From Solitalea longa (lineage in GTDB: Bacteria > Bacteroidota > Bacteroidia > Sphingobacteriales > Sphingobacteriaceae), in assembly GCF_002920915.1 (NCBI RefSeq), contig NZ_PQVF01000006.1:62001-126000 (forward strand): 64,000 nt of DNA, in the 5' to 3' direction. The notes beneath the pieces are model-generated. The model worked only from the letters and a program-made list of their open reading frames with translations. It did no database searches and had not been told where the DNA came from. Position 1 is the first letter of the stretch. Each line of letters begins with the position of its first letter. A program made the position numbers and the translations under genes. Shown here one piece after another: positions 8,019-17,233 of this stretch.

Positions 8019-9920
8019 ATGAGTAGTTTTAAAATTAGTTCGTTCGAAGAGTACCAACAGGTATACAAAAAAAGTGTTGATGATCCGGAAGGTTTTTGGG
8101 CTGATATTGCGGGCACTTTTCGCTGGCAACAAAAATGGGATAAGGTTTTGGATTGGAATTTCACAGAACCGAATGTGAAATGGTTTACAGGAGGTAAGCT
8201 CAATATCACCGAGAATTGCCTTGATCGTCATTTAGAGAAAAACGGAAATACAGTGGCCTATATTTGGGAGCCTAACAACCCGAATGATCAAACCATAAAA
8301 TATACGTACCGCGAATTATACGAGAAAGTTTGCCGTTTTGCCAACGTGTTAAAAAAGCATGGTGCTAGAAAAGGTGATCGTGTATGCATATATATGCCAA
8401 TGATACCCGAACTGGCTATTGCTGTATTAGCCTGCGCGCGTATTGGAGCCATCCACTCGGTAGTGTTTGGTGGTTTTTCTGCACATTCAATTGCCGATCG
8501 TATCCAAGATGCACAAGCTTCATTGGTAATAACTGCCGATGGCGGTGTGCGTGGAAATAAAGAGATTCCGCTTAAATCAGTAATGGATGATGCTCTTGAG
8601 CTTTGTCCAACGGTAAAAAAGGTGATCGTTTATACTAAAATTAAAACGCCTGCTTACATGCAGCGTGGCCGCGATTACTGGTGGGATGAAGAACTGGCAA
8701 CTGTTGGGGCTGATTGTCCGGCTGAGCCAATGGACTCAGAAGATACTTTATTCGTATTATATACTTCGGGTTCTACCGGCAAACCCAAAGGCGTATTGCA
8801 CACCTGCGGTGGATACATGGTATTTGCCCAATACACCTTTGAAAATGTGTTTCAATATTCACAACCTGAAATATTTTTCTGTACGGCAGATATCGGATGG
8901 ATCACCGGTCACTCCTATATTGTTTACGGGCCTCTATTAACTGGAGCAACCTCAGTAATGTTCGAAGGGATACCAACCTGGCCTGATCCGGGACGTTTCT
9001 GGGATATTGTGCAAAAGCATCGTGTTACTACTTTATATACTGCACCAACAGCGATTCGTTCATTAATGGCGTCAGGGTTAAAGCATGTTGAGAAAAAAGA
9101 CCTTTCTTCGCTGACAAAATTAGGTTCGGTAGGAGAGCCAATTAACGAAGAAGCATGGCATTGGTTCCATGATCATATAGGTAAAGGTAACTGCCCGATT
9201 GTTGATACCTGGTGGCAAACCGAAACAGGAGGTATTATGATTTCTCCGATTGCGGGTATTACGCCAACAAAACCGGGTTATGCAACGTTGCCATTGCCAG
9301 GCATTCAGCCTTGCTTAATTGACGAGAAAGGGCAAGAAATCGAAGGAAATGGCGTATCAGGAAATCTTTGTATTAAGTTTCCTTGGCCAGGAATGATCCG
9401 TACCACTTATGGCGATCATGAGCGCTGCCGTAAAACCTATTTCTCTACCTATAAGAATATGTATTTTACTGGGGATGGTTGTTTACGTGACGACGATGGA
9501 TATTATAGAATTACCGGAAGGGTTGACGATGTGATCAATGTTTCGGGTCACCGTATTGGCACTGCTGAGGTTGAGAACGCAATTAATATGCATACCGGTG
9601 TGGTTGAATCGGCTGTAGTTGGATATCCTCATGATATTAAAGGTCAGGGTATCTATGCTTATGTAATAACTGAGAAAACTCCGTCGGATGCTAATTTAAT
9701 GAAGCAAGATATTTTAATGACTGTTTCAAGGATTATAGGGCCGATTGCAAAACCGGATAAAATTCAGTTTGTAAGCGGATTGCCTAAAACGCGCTCAGGT
9801 AAAATTATGCGTCGCATTTTGCGTAAAGTAGCTGAAGGAGATCTGGCAAACGTTGGGGATACCTCAACATTATTAGACCCTGCAATAGTAGATGAGATTA
9901 AGGCAGGTGTAATTGCTTAA
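8019..9920 (+). CDS. acs: Acetyl-CoA synthetase (AMP-forming)
   Basis: Activates acetate to acetyl-CoA through acetyl-AMP, letting the cell scavenge acetate. The 633-residue length is standard. Motifs are YTSGSTGKPKGVLHT (A3, ATP binding), DTWWQTETGG (A5, acetate-pocket Trp present), YFTGDGCLRDDDGYY and RVDDVINVSGHRI (A7-A8 hinge), and PKTRSGKIMRR with the catalytic, acetylatable Lys near residue 601. It stands alone with a strong terminator, so is monocistronic. The citramalate made by the glm operon at the window end would typically be cleaved to acetate and pyruvate, which makes acs a plausible though distant partner. Confidence 0.96.
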   Translation: MSSFKISSFEEYQQVYKKSVDDPEGFWADIAGTFRWQQKWDKVLDWNFTEPNVKWFTGGKLNITENCLDRHLEKNGNTVAYIWEPNNPNDQTIKYTYRELYEKVCRFANVLKKHGARKGDRVCIYMPMIPELAIAVLACARIGAIHSVVFGGFSAHSIADRIQDAQASLVITADGGVRGNKEIPLKSVMDDALELCPTVKKVIVYTKIKTPAYMQRGRDYWWDEELATVGADCPAEPMDSEDTLFVLYTSGSTGKPKGVLHTCGGYMVFAQYTFENVFQYSQPEIFFCTADIGWITGHSYIVYGPLLTGATSVMFEGIPTWPDPGRFWDIVQKHRVTTLYTAPTAIRSLMASGLKHVEKKDLSSLTKLGSVGEPINEEAWHWFHDHIGKGNCPIVDTWWQTETGGIMISPIAGITPTKPGYATLPLPGIQPCLIDEKGQEIEGNGVSGNLCIKFPWPGMIRTTYGDHERCRKTYFSTYKNMYFTGDGCLRDDDGYYRITGRVDDVINVSGHRIGTAEVENAINMHTGVVESAVVGYPHDIKGQGIYAYVITEKTPSDANLMKQDILMTVSRIIGPIAKPDKIQFVSGLPKTRSGKIMRRILRKVAEGDLANVGDTSTLLDPAIVDEIKAGVIA

Positions 9921-9927
9921 AATATTG

Positions 9928-9953
9928 AAGGAGCCATAGGCTCCTTTTTTATT
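9928..9953 (+). terminator. Terminator after acs
   Basis: AGGAGCC (9929-9935), 3-nt loop, GGCTCCT (9939-9945), then a T run. A classical intrinsic terminator a few nt past acs. Confidence 0.85.
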
Positions 9954-10107
9954 GCAGAATTGTAGAATGTTTTCTACAGTATTTTGAGCTTTAAAGTGGG
10001 ATTCATTGCAAAAAGTTTAAATAAGCCGCCTAAAAGCATTAATGGCTCTTGGCATTATTATTTCAAGGTGTCATATAAAATATGGTTTAATTTTAAAACA
10101 TAATACT

Positions 10108-10260
10108 ATGAGCAGTTTATTGTATTTAATTGCCGTTATTTTGGTAATAGGCTGGATTTTAGGATTTTTTGTTTACTCGGCCGGTAATCTTATTCATATT
10201 TTACTGGTGCTTGCCATTGTTGCTGTTTTATTAAACTTTATCAGGGGTAGAAGCGTTTAG
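10108..10260 (+). CDS. Lmo0937-family small membrane protein
   Basis: A 50-residue protein that is almost all membrane: two hydrophobic helices (about 3-22 and 26-44) joined by a short turn and ending RGRSV. It matches the Lmo0937/DUF5670 family of tiny membrane proteins, common in stress-gene neighbourhoods. The upstream ATG at 10042 would add 22 residues with no family support, so the ATG at 10108 is preferred. Function is unknown. A strong terminator at 10313-10340 makes it monocistronic. Its neighbours (hydrophilic disordered protein, DUF892, DUF1003) suggest a stress-response group. Confidence 0.75.
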   Translation: MSSLLYLIAVILVIGWILGFFVYSAGNLIHILLVLAIVAVLLNFIRGRSV

Positions 10261-10590
10261 GGTGAATAGAACACCTTTTATATCTAAATTAAATTTACTC
10301 TTGGTTTTATATTGGGCCCTCCGGGCCCTTTTTTATTTTTTCAACATTCAAATTAACCGTACTTCAACGGGGTTTGGGAATTTGCTATAAGGAGTATCTC
10401 TCCAATAAATAATGGAACTCAATACGGAGTAGCAAGGGGGATGGGCTTGATTGCAGTTTGGCCTGTTTAACAATTTCTTAAATCTGTAAATAATGTAAGA
10501 TTTAAATGTAATAGTGTAACATAAGCGGATTGAGAACCATCATCTTTGGAGTAGTGAAAATTGGTTCACTATCTAAATTTACACTCAAAG
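10261..10590 (+). other. Intergenic region with a terminator
   Basis: Apart from the terminator at 10313-10340, the remaining 250 nt hold no recognisable gene. They must carry the promoter of the 10591 gene, but none could be identified with confidence. Confidence 0.5.
10313..10340 (+). terminator. Terminator after Lmo0937-like gene
   Basis: GGGCCC (10314-10319), 3-nt loop, GGGCCC (10323-10328), then a T-rich tract. Strong intrinsic terminator on the plus strand. Confidence 0.85.
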
Positions 10591-10980
10591 ATGAGCACCA
10601 ATCAAAATGACCAAAATAGCCAGGATACTGGCCGTCAGTCGAATCAAAAAAGCACAGAGGAGACTCTACAACAGCAAAGAGCTCAAGGAAATTCAACCCA
10701 AGAGCAACCTAAATCGGGTGATTCCCGTGAAAGAGGTCAACTTCCAAACGAAGATCGTAAGGACCAAAGTCAGAGAGAGCATCCAACAGATCCTAACGGA
10801 GATAAGTTTCATTCTAACAAACCGCAACAGGACGAAGAACGAAAAGATGATGATCAAACTGATCAGCCATTTGATGAACAATCAAACGATAAGAGTGAGG
10901 ATGAAATAGAAGAAAGTCAAGAAGTACAAAACCAAGACAAATCAAATCGTCAAGGATTCGATCCTCAGAGTAAAAATTAA
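10591..10980 (+). CDS. Hydrophilic, intrinsically disordered protein
   Basis: A 129-residue protein made almost only of Gln, Asn, Asp, Glu, Lys, Arg, Ser, Thr and Pro, with no hydrophobic core, signal peptide or Cys. It begins MSTNQNDQNSQDTGRQ and ends RQGFDPQSKN. The ATG at 10591 is preferred to a TTG 30 nt earlier. No domain is recognised; such hydrophilin-like proteins occur near stress genes in this phylum and may protect against desiccation, but that is inference. The DUF892 gene follows 10 nt downstream and its ribosome site overlaps the end of this gene, so the two form an operon. Confidence 0.65.
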   Translation: MSTNQNDQNSQDTGRQSNQKSTEETLQQQRAQGNSTQEQPKSGDSRERGQLPNEDRKDQSQREHPTDPNGDKFHSNKPQQDEERKDDDQTDQPFDEQSNDKSEDEIEESQEVQNQDKSNRQGFDPQSKN

Positions 10981-10990
10981 GGAGAACATT

Positions 10991-11554
10991 ATGCAAAATA
11001 CAACAAACGGTAATTCTCAAACTGCTAATGCAAAGAGAACCGCAAATAGAGGAATGAAATCTTCTCAGCTTATGCAATTGTTTGAAGATGAATTGAAGGA
11101 TATTTATTGGGCAGAAAAGGCTCTAACAACTGCAATTCCCAAAATGATTAACAATGCAACTTCAGCAGAGCTTGTAAAGGCGTTAGAAAAACATCTGGAG
11201 GAAACTAAGGGACAGATTACCCGCGTGGAACAAGTATTTGAGACATTGGGAAAAAAAGCAGTTGCTAAAAAATGTGAGGCCATGGAAGGATTGATAAAAG
11301 AGGCCCAGGAAATCATGGAATCTTGTGAACCCGGAGCAATGTGTGATGCAGGAATAATTTCAGCCGGACAAAAAGTTGAGCATTATGAAATAGCCTCATA
11401 TGGTACTCTTAGTCAGTTTGCAAGCACCTTAGGCTTATCAGCTGCAGCAAAATTACTTGGCGCTACTTTAGTTGAAGAAAAAGCAGCAGATGAAAAATTA
11501 TCGCAGGTAGCCATGAGTGCTGTAAATATTGAAGCAGCAGAAAAAGTAAATTAA
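10991..11554 (+). CDS. DUF892 (YciE/YciF-like) ferritin-like protein
   Basis: A 187-residue four-helix protein of the DUF892 family, related to ferritin and rubrerythrin. A short disordered head (about 1-25) precedes LMQLFEDELKDIYWAEKAL. The family carboxylate and His ligands are visible in ELKDIYWAE, HLEETKGQITRVEQVF and HYEIASYGTLSQFA. E. coli homologues are induced by osmotic and general stress, and a di-iron site is likely. It is translationally close to the disordered protein upstream (AAGGAG at about 10979) and followed by a Lys-rich micro-ORF. Well supported as a family member; substrate unknown. Confidence 0.85.
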   Translation: MQNTTNGNSQTANAKRTANRGMKSSQLMQLFEDELKDIYWAEKALTTAIPKMINNATSAELVKALEKHLEETKGQITRVEQVFETLGKKAVAKKCEAMEGLIKEAQEIMESCEPGAMCDAGIISAGQKVEHYEIASYGTLSQFASTLGLSAAAKLLGATLVEEKAADEKLSQVAMSAVNIEAAEKVN

Positions 11555-11672
11555 CACCCGGGAAAAGAAGTGAAGCTAGTTTAACAAGTGAAGATGTTTA
11601 AACGCTTAGGGCTAACATACCGCAATAGCTTGTTAAATAAATACACACCTCTTTTTCTTTAAATAAAGAGAT

Positions 11673-11804
11673 ATGAATAAAGATCCGAAAAAAGGTCAGG
11701 CCGATAGTAAATCGGTTTCGCATAGAAAAGAAGATACCAAATCAAAATCTGACCATAAATCAGATGATAAAAAAGATACTGCAAAAAAAGAAAGTAAAAA
11801 GTAA
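11673..11804 (+). CDS. Lys/Asp/Ser-rich small hydrophilic protein
   Basis: A 43-residue ORF, MNKDPKKGQADSKSVSHRKE onward, ending AKKESKK. It is wholly hydrophilic, low-complexity and presumably disordered. AAAGAG lies just upstream of the ATG and an intrinsic terminator begins 27 nt after the stop, which supports a real short gene at the end of the stress operon. Composition resembles the 129-residue disordered protein two genes upstream. No family is recognised. Confidence 0.5.
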   Translation: MNKDPKKGQADSKSVSHRKEDTKSKSDHKSDDKKDTAKKESKK

Positions 11805-11830
11805 TCTAATAGAAGGTGTTTTTCATCAAT

Positions 11831-11865
11831 GAAGCGTAATGGAGTAATTCATTGCGCTTCGTTTT
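11831..11865 (+). terminator. Terminator of the stress operon
   Basis: An 11-bp stem (11831-11841 with 11850-11860, one G-T pair) and 8-nt loop, followed by GTTTT. It lies right after the 43-residue gene. Its position inside the start of a 65-codon ORF at 11829 argues against that ORF being real. Confidence 0.75.
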
Positions 11866-12034
11866 ATAGTCCTACGGTGTTTCAAAGCGCTGACGCAAAT
11901 ACAGCAAGAACGATCAGTGCTGTTTATAACCGCCCCCTTGATTACGATGTTGCTATAAATTGGGGGTGGATTGGTCATTGGGTTTTACCTGAAAATCGGG
12001 AGATTACAGAAGTGCAGTATTGTTAGAATAAGGT

Positions 12035-12595
12035 TTACTCAGCCGATTTTTCATCGAAAGTTTTAGCCACACGATTTACATCAGTTTCTTCAGTTAATTC
12101 TTTCAAAGATCCATCTATTTCTTCTTCCAGGCCGAAGTGCCTAACCATTTTTTGAACCATTCTTAAAATCATTGTTGTTTCTTGCTCATTAAGCATGTTT
12201 ATCTGCAAATTAAGGTGAGCTCGCTTATCTGCTTCTTTAGTCATTCGGTTCTGACTCATTAGAACTAATAGCGTAAGAAAAATTGATTCTAATAAAACCA
12301 CAAATGTAAGGAGGCGGAAAGGGAAGGGATCCAAGGGGGCAATGCCTGGAATAATACCTAAGTTTATTAAGATCCATCCTCCCATACACACAGCATGAAG
12401 AATGATGTATGGAGTGCTGCCTGCAAAAGTTGTGATTCTGTCAGCAAAATGCTCAGCAATAGAACGACTTTGGACGGTTTCTTTTTCCAAGTCCAAGATA
12501 GTTTCGATGTTTTTTTGAACTGGAACTGTCGCCGATACCTCGCCGTCCCTTAATATTTCTTTCTCATTTCCATCTAAATTTTTCTTATTCTCCAT
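12035..12595 (-). CDS. DUF1003 membrane protein
   Basis: A 186-residue protein of the DUF1003 family. A cytoplasmic N-terminal half leads into SIAEHFADRITTFAGSTPYI, the family signature before the membrane. Two transmembrane helices follow (about 78-97 and 105-128), then FLTLLVLMSQNRMTKEADKRAHLNLQ-type sequence and a charged C-terminal tail. Function is unknown; homologues often sit with stress or transport genes. It is convergent with the stress operon ending at 11865 and has no close partner on its strand. Confidence 0.85.
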   Translation of the reverse strand: MENKKNLDGNEKEILRDGEVSATVPVQKNIETILDLEKETVQSRSIAEHFADRITTFAGSTPYIILHAVCMGGWILINLGIIPGIAPLDPFPFRLLTFVVLLESIFLTLLVLMSQNRMTKEADKRAHLNLQINMLNEQETTMILRMVQKMVRHFGLEEEIDGSLKELTEETDVNRVAKTFDEKSAE

Positions 12596-13165
12596 AATGC
12601 AGCATAATTATAAAGCCCATATTCTTCCACTCCGGTAGATGGATGTTATAAGGATAGTTCACGGAGGCTTAAATCCTCAGCATTCAAATACGTATACCCA
12701 CAAGAATATTGGGTAAAACCACAAAAGTATTTTTTATACTCTTGTAATTTTAAGAAGGGAATTTAGAATCATTAAATCGTTTCAATGGTTTAAAAATCTA
12801 TCATTCCTGTTTTTAGTCGCTGACTCTTGTGTTGCTTGTTTCTGTGACAGCATCCTTGAAATTAGCTTATATCCAAATTGCCATAGAAAAGTTATCACCG
12901 TAAATTTTATTAAATTCTTAATCATGATCTTACTATTTATTCAGTTAATCTGATGCAATTATGACTCCGAAGGCTGATTGGCTTTTGCGGGCCCATAGAC
13001 AGAATAAAAATGGGCTAGTTGCAATAGGCCGAAGGATTAAATAGGTAACTTATTGCTGATAAAAGGATTTTTGTGTAATTAAATGCCATGTTCGCTGAAC
13101 AATAATCAGTGGCTTCCTTACTGACTCAATAATTTAACTTAAATTTGAATCTATTTGCCAATATA
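12596..13165. other. Intergenic region between divergent DUF1003 and response regulator
   Basis: About 570 nt. One possible small minus-strand ORF (12782-12925) is listed separately. Otherwise no RNA gene or strong repeat is seen; promoters for both flanking genes must lie here. Confidence 0.4.
12782..12925 (-). CDS. Possible 47-residue small protein
   Basis: Minus-strand ORF, MIKNLIKFTVITFLWQFGYK followed by a polar tail ending RFLNH. It has a short amphipathic or hydrophobic N-terminal segment (about 5-17) and a charged C-terminus, like many small membrane-associated peptides. No clear ribosome site or homologue is recognised, so this is only a candidate. Confidence 0.3.
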   Translation of the reverse strand: MIKNLIKFTVITFLWQFGYKLISRMLSQKQATQESATKNRNDRFLNH

Positions 13166-13630
13166 ATGCATGACACTTTAATCATTAAGGTCCTCCTTGC
13201 TGATGATGATAAGGACGATTGTTTTCTTTTCAGAGAAGCATTGCAAGAGATTCCAATGGCTAGTGAACTTAAAGTGGTGAATAATGGCGAACAACTTATG
13301 CACTATCTTATCGATGAAGCAGAGGAACTTCCAACCATTCTTTTTCTTGATCTTAATATGCCGCGTAAAAACGGCTTTAGCTGTTTAGAAGAGATAAAGG
13401 GTAATGAAAATTTAAAGCAAATCCCTGTAATTATTTTTTCCACTTCTTATGATGCGCATGTTGCCGAGCTGCTTTTCAAAAAAGGAGCACAGCACTATAT
13501 TAGTAAGCCTGCTGACTTTTCGCAATTGATAAAAATAATTGAATATTCCCTTAAACTTATTTTACAGGAGAAGACTTCATCACCATTAAAAGGAAATTTT
13601 TTGCTTAGTAACCTGAAATCAACAACATGA
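13166..13630 (+). CDS. Single-domain response regulator (Rcp1-like receiver)
   Basis: A 154-residue CheY-type receiver with no output domain. The acidic pocket ADDDKDD (about 12-18), the phosphoacceptor Asp in FLDLNMP (about residue 62), Ser/Thr in IFSTS and Lys in YISKPAD are all present. This subfamily (Rcp1-like) pairs with bacteriophytochrome or hybrid kinases. The ATG at 13166 is preferred to an in-frame TTG 21 nt upstream. Its end overlaps the CheB/CheR hybrid kinase gene by 4 nt (ATGA), so the pair is translationally coupled and probably acts in one phosphorelay. Confidence 0.88.
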   Translation: MHDTLIIKVLLADDDKDDCFLFREALQEIPMASELKVVNNGEQLMHYLIDEAEELPTILFLDLNMPRKNGFSCLEEIKGNENLKQIPVIIFSTSYDAHVAELLFKKGAQHYISKPADFSQLIKIIEYSLKLILQEKTSSPLKGNFLLSNLKSTT

Positions 13631-16600
13631 GAAAAATTTCTTCTGATAAAAAAGGGTCCCTTTCTTTGAATTTGCCTAAAGCTGATTTTCCGATCGTTGC
13701 CATTGGTGCATCGGCAGGAGGATTGGAGGCTGTAAGCGAATTACTAAAAAATCTTCCTCCCGATACGGGTATGGCTTTTTTGTATGTGCAACATCTCAGT
13801 CCCGACCATAAAAGTATGCTCAGTTCGCTACTTGCAAAAACCACTTCAATGAAAGTGCAGGAAGCAACAAATAAAGAGTTGATGCTCCCCAATAATGTAT
13901 ATGTTATTCCACCTGATAAGGAAATGAATATCATGGACGGCATGATTAAAATCACACCCCGTCCAGAAACTCCGAAAGTTAATTTTCCTATTGATATTTT
14001 ATTTGCTTCCCTTGCCGAAACGCATAATGAAAATGTGATAGGAGTAATTCTGTCAGGCAGTGCAACCGATGGAACCCGGGGGATGAAGGCGATTAAGCGC
14101 GAAGGTGGTTTAACGTTTGCGCAGGACGACACGGCAAAATTCTCTAGTATGCCCAAAAGTGCCATTGCCGCCGGCGTGGTTGATTTTGTGTTGTCTCCCC
14201 AAAAAATTGCTCAGGAAATATCACAACTTAGCACACATTCATTTATAAATCCCAATAACGACTATAAAGGAGCGCATTCACCCAAATTGGACGGGGAGAC
14301 AGAGATTGACAATGCCAACCTCGACCTGAAAACAATTCTTCATCTCTTGCACAAAACGCAAGGGGTTGATTTCAGTCAGTATAAAATGACTACTATCAAG
14401 AGACGCATTTTGCGCAGGATGCTTCTTCACAAAATAAAATCACTAAATGAATATGTAACACTGCTCAAAGAAAAAAATGATGAGGTTAATATTCTTTACC
14501 AGGATTTACTTATTAATGTCACGGCTTTTTTTCGCGACACCGAAACGCATCAGTATTTAAAAACTACGCTGCTGCCAAGGTTACTCAAAAGCAAAAAGCC
14601 CGATGAACCCTTGCGCATTTGGGTGGCTGCATGTGCTACGGGTGAAGAAGCCTATTCAATTGCCATTACTCTGCTTGAAATTCAAAGCAGCAAATTCACT
14701 AACATACCCATTCAGATTTTTGCTACCGACCTTGACGCAAAAGCAATTGCAAAAGCACGCACTGGAGAATATTCGACAAGCGAATTGGAAGAAGTTTCTC
14801 CAAAACGCTTACAACGCTTTTACACCCAGACCCCAAACGGTTTTCGTGTAGCAAAGTCAGTGCGCGATATGTGTGTATTTGCACAACATAATGTTTTGGC
14901 TGATCCGCCCTTTGCCCGTGTTGATTTTATCAGCTGCTGTAACCTGCTTATTTATTTAGATACGGCAGCTCAGAAAAAAACAATCGCCATCTTTCATTAT
15001 GCATTAAACGAAAACGGGGTACTGATGCTCGGTAAAGCAGAAACGGTTGGTCAATCTACTCAGCTTTTTTCCCCTTTCAATAAAAATTATAAAATCTATA
15101 CGCGAAGAAACCATGCAGGTGTACGACCAATACCAGGTTTAACCTCTCGTTTGGCAAAGCAGACACCCTTGGAAATCAATTATAATTTCAACGAACGGAA
15201 AAGTCAAAGAGGTAATTTGGCTGCCAATGCAAGTCTCGACAAAGCCATTGATACGGTACTGCTTTCGCGTTTTATACCTGCAAGTGTAATTATTAACGAG
15301 CAGCTAGACATTTTACAATTTCGCGGAACGACCGATTTATACATTTCGCCTAGTACGGGCAAAGCTTCGCTTAACATTTTGAAAATGACCCGCCCAGAAA
15401 TTGCCTTCGAACTGCGCTCGGCCATTTCAAAAGCCATAAAATCAAAACAAAGCGTACGTAAGTCGGGAATTGAAATAAAAATGAATGAGGTAATTCGCTG
15501 CATCAGCGTTGAAGTAGTGCCGCTTAAAGTTGAGTGGGATGAACCGGTACTTCTTATACTTTTTACCGAACAGCAGACAGAAACAATTTTTGATAGTAGC
15601 AAAGACTCAAAAAGTAGTTCAGTAAAAGACCGCAGAATTAAAAAACTGGAAGAAGAACTGGCTGCAGCCCGTGCTGACCTGCTTATTCTTATTCAGGAAC
15701 AGGAGGCATTTAGCCAGGAATTGCAAACGGCAAACGAAGAAGTGGTTTCGAGCAATGAAGAATTACAAGCTATTAACGAAGAGTTGGAAACATCAAAAGA
15801 AGAAATAGAAAGTGCAAACGAAGAACTTACCACCACCAACCAGGAGCTGCAAACCCGCAATGAATTATTAAATGAGAGCTATGAGTATTCGGAAGCATTA
15901 GCCGCTACTATTCATGAATCTATGATTGTGCTCGATAAAAACCTTCGCGTAAAGACGGCCAACAAATCGTTTTATAAAGCTTTTGCTGTTCGCCCAGAAG
16001 AAACTGAAGGGGTGTTTTTGTATGAATTAGGAAACAGGCAATGGGATATTCCAAAGCTACGCCAACAGCTTGAAGAAATCCTTTCGAAGGATACTCATTT
16101 CCATGATTTTGAAGTGGAGCATGAGTTTGAAACCATCGGCCTAAAAGTAATGTTACTTAATGCTGGCCACATTACTCAAAAAGCCCACCACGAGCAATTA
16201 ATCCTTCTTTCTATTCTCGATATCACCGAAATAAAAAAGCTGCAGCAACAGCTTCAGCAGAAAGAAATAACTGAAGAGAAAGTAAAGAGCATGCATCTGG
16301 AAGCCACTGTAAGGAAACGTACCAAAGATTTGATCCAATCCAACAGTGCCCTTGAAAAAATGAACAAGGAGCTCGAAGCGTTCACCTATCTATCCAGCCA
16401 TGATTTACAGGAACCGCTTCGCAAGATCCAAACCTTTACACAAAGAATTTTGGAAAAAGAGAATCCAAATCTATCTGATATAGGAAAGGACTATTTTTAC
16501 CGCATACAAAATGCCGCAGCACGGATGCGAACCCTCATTCAGGATTTGCTCACTTTCTCAAGAATTAGTACAGCTGAGCGAGAATTTGAATTAACCGATC

Positions 16601-17058
16601 TCAATACTATTATTGCGGAAGTAAAGTATGAATTCAAAGATTTTATTGAAGAAAAACATGCAACCATTGAAGTGGGGGAATTGTGTGAATTAACTATTAT
16701 TCCTTTTCAGTTTGTTCAGTTGTTTCAAAATCTTATTAGTAATGCGCTCAAATTTTCCGCTCCCGGGATTCCTCCGCATGTAATCATAAAAAGCGAAATG
16801 ATAAAGGCAGCACACTCACCTTTGGCTCAGAAAAACGCGTGTCACCTTACCATCATCGATAATGGTATAGGTTTCGAACAGCATTTCTCCGAACAGATCT
16901 TTCAGGTTTTTCAAAAGCTTCACGGAAAAGATGAGTATGAAGGCACAGGTATTGGACTTGCCATTGTTAAAAAAATTGTAGAGAATCACAGTGGCCTCAT
17001 TACTGCTTCTAGTGAACTAGGTAAAGGGGCTAAGTTTGATATTTACATTCCTGTATAA
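13627..17058 (+). CDS. CheB-CheR-PAS hybrid sensor histidine kinase
   Basis: A 1143-residue soluble fusion. A CheB methylesterase domain (about 22-200) keeps the triad S29 (GASAGG), H56 (QHLSPDH) and D148 (SGSATDGT). A CheR methyltransferase domain follows (about 235-490; VAACATGEEAYS SAM loop, FISCCNLLIYL). Then come a Glu-rich coiled coil (about 665-765), a PAS domain (about 770-885), and a histidine kinase with the SSHDLQEPLRK H-box, NALKFSAPG, DNGIGFEQ and GTGIGLAIVKK. No membrane segment is visible and no flagellar genes are nearby, so it probably senses a cytoplasmic signal rather than serving swimming chemotaxis. It overlaps the receiver gene upstream and is closed by a terminator. Confidence 0.92.
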   Translation: MRKISSDKKGSLSLNLPKADFPIVAIGASAGGLEAVSELLKNLPPDTGMAFLYVQHLSPDHKSMLSSLLAKTTSMKVQEATNKELMLPNNVYVIPPDKEMNIMDGMIKITPRPETPKVNFPIDILFASLAETHNENVIGVILSGSATDGTRGMKAIKREGGLTFAQDDTAKFSSMPKSAIAAGVVDFVLSPQKIAQEISQLSTHSFINPNNDYKGAHSPKLDGETEIDNANLDLKTILHLLHKTQGVDFSQYKMTTIKRRILRRMLLHKIKSLNEYVTLLKEKNDEVNILYQDLLINVTAFFRDTETHQYLKTTLLPRLLKSKKPDEPLRIWVAACATGEEAYSIAITLLEIQSSKFTNIPIQIFATDLDAKAIAKARTGEYSTSELEEVSPKRLQRFYTQTPNGFRVAKSVRDMCVFAQHNVLADPPFARVDFISCCNLLIYLDTAAQKKTIAIFHYALNENGVLMLGKAETVGQSTQLFSPFNKNYKIYTRRNHAGVRPIPGLTSRLAKQTPLEINYNFNERKSQRGNLAANASLDKAIDTVLLSRFIPASVIINEQLDILQFRGTTDLYISPSTGKASLNILKMTRPEIAFELRSAISKAIKSKQSVRKSGIEIKMNEVIRCISVEVVPLKVEWDEPVLLILFTEQQTETIFDSSKDSKSSSVKDRRIKKLEEELAAARADLLILIQEQEAFSQELQTANEEVVSSNEELQAINEELETSKEEIESANEELTTTNQELQTRNELLNESYEYSEALAATIHESMIVLDKNLRVKTANKSFYKAFAVRPEETEGVFLYELGNRQWDIPKLRQQLEEILSKDTHFHDFEVEHEFETIGLKVMLLNAGHITQKAHHEQLILLSILDITEIKKLQQQLQQKEITEEKVKSMHLEATVRKRTKDLIQSNSALEKMNKELEAFTYLSSHDLQEPLRKIQTFTQRILEKENPNLSDIGKDYFYRIQNAAARMRTLIQDLLTFSRISTAEREFELTDLNTIIAEVKYEFKDFIEEKHATIEVGELCELTIIPFQFVQLFQNLISNALKFSAPGIPPHVIIKSEMIKAAHSPLAQKNACHLTIIDNGIGFEQHFSEQIFQVFQKLHGKDEYEGTGIGLAIVKKIVENHSGLITASSELGKGAKFDIYIPV

Positions 17059-17180
17059 TCTTTCTTCATCTTCTAGCCGTGGGGATCGTCGTATAAATGA
17101 TCTATACGCTGATAGATGAAGAGCAAGGGGAGGAGTTTTGAATTATTTAATGTGATTGTTCAGTTGCGTACTGCAAAAAG

Positions 17181-17210
17181 AAAGGGACTTACTGTTGTAA
17201 ATCCCTTTTT
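17181..17210 (+). terminator. Terminator after hybrid kinase
   Basis: AAAGGGACTTA (17181-17191), 4-nt loop, and TAAATCCCTTT (one mismatch) leading into a T run. It lies between convergent genes and may serve both. Confidence 0.65.
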
Positions 17211-17233
17211 ATTTAAACCAACACCTACCTGGT

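Noticed and set aside
11829-12026. 65-codon ORF after the stress operon
   Set aside because: Its start lies inside a clear intrinsic terminator hairpin (11831-11865), there is no ribosome site, and the product resembles nothing I know.
13605-14165. 186-codon minus-strand ORF over the hybrid kinase start
   Set aside because: It is antisense to the CheB domain, whose catalytic residues are clearly conserved on the plus strand.
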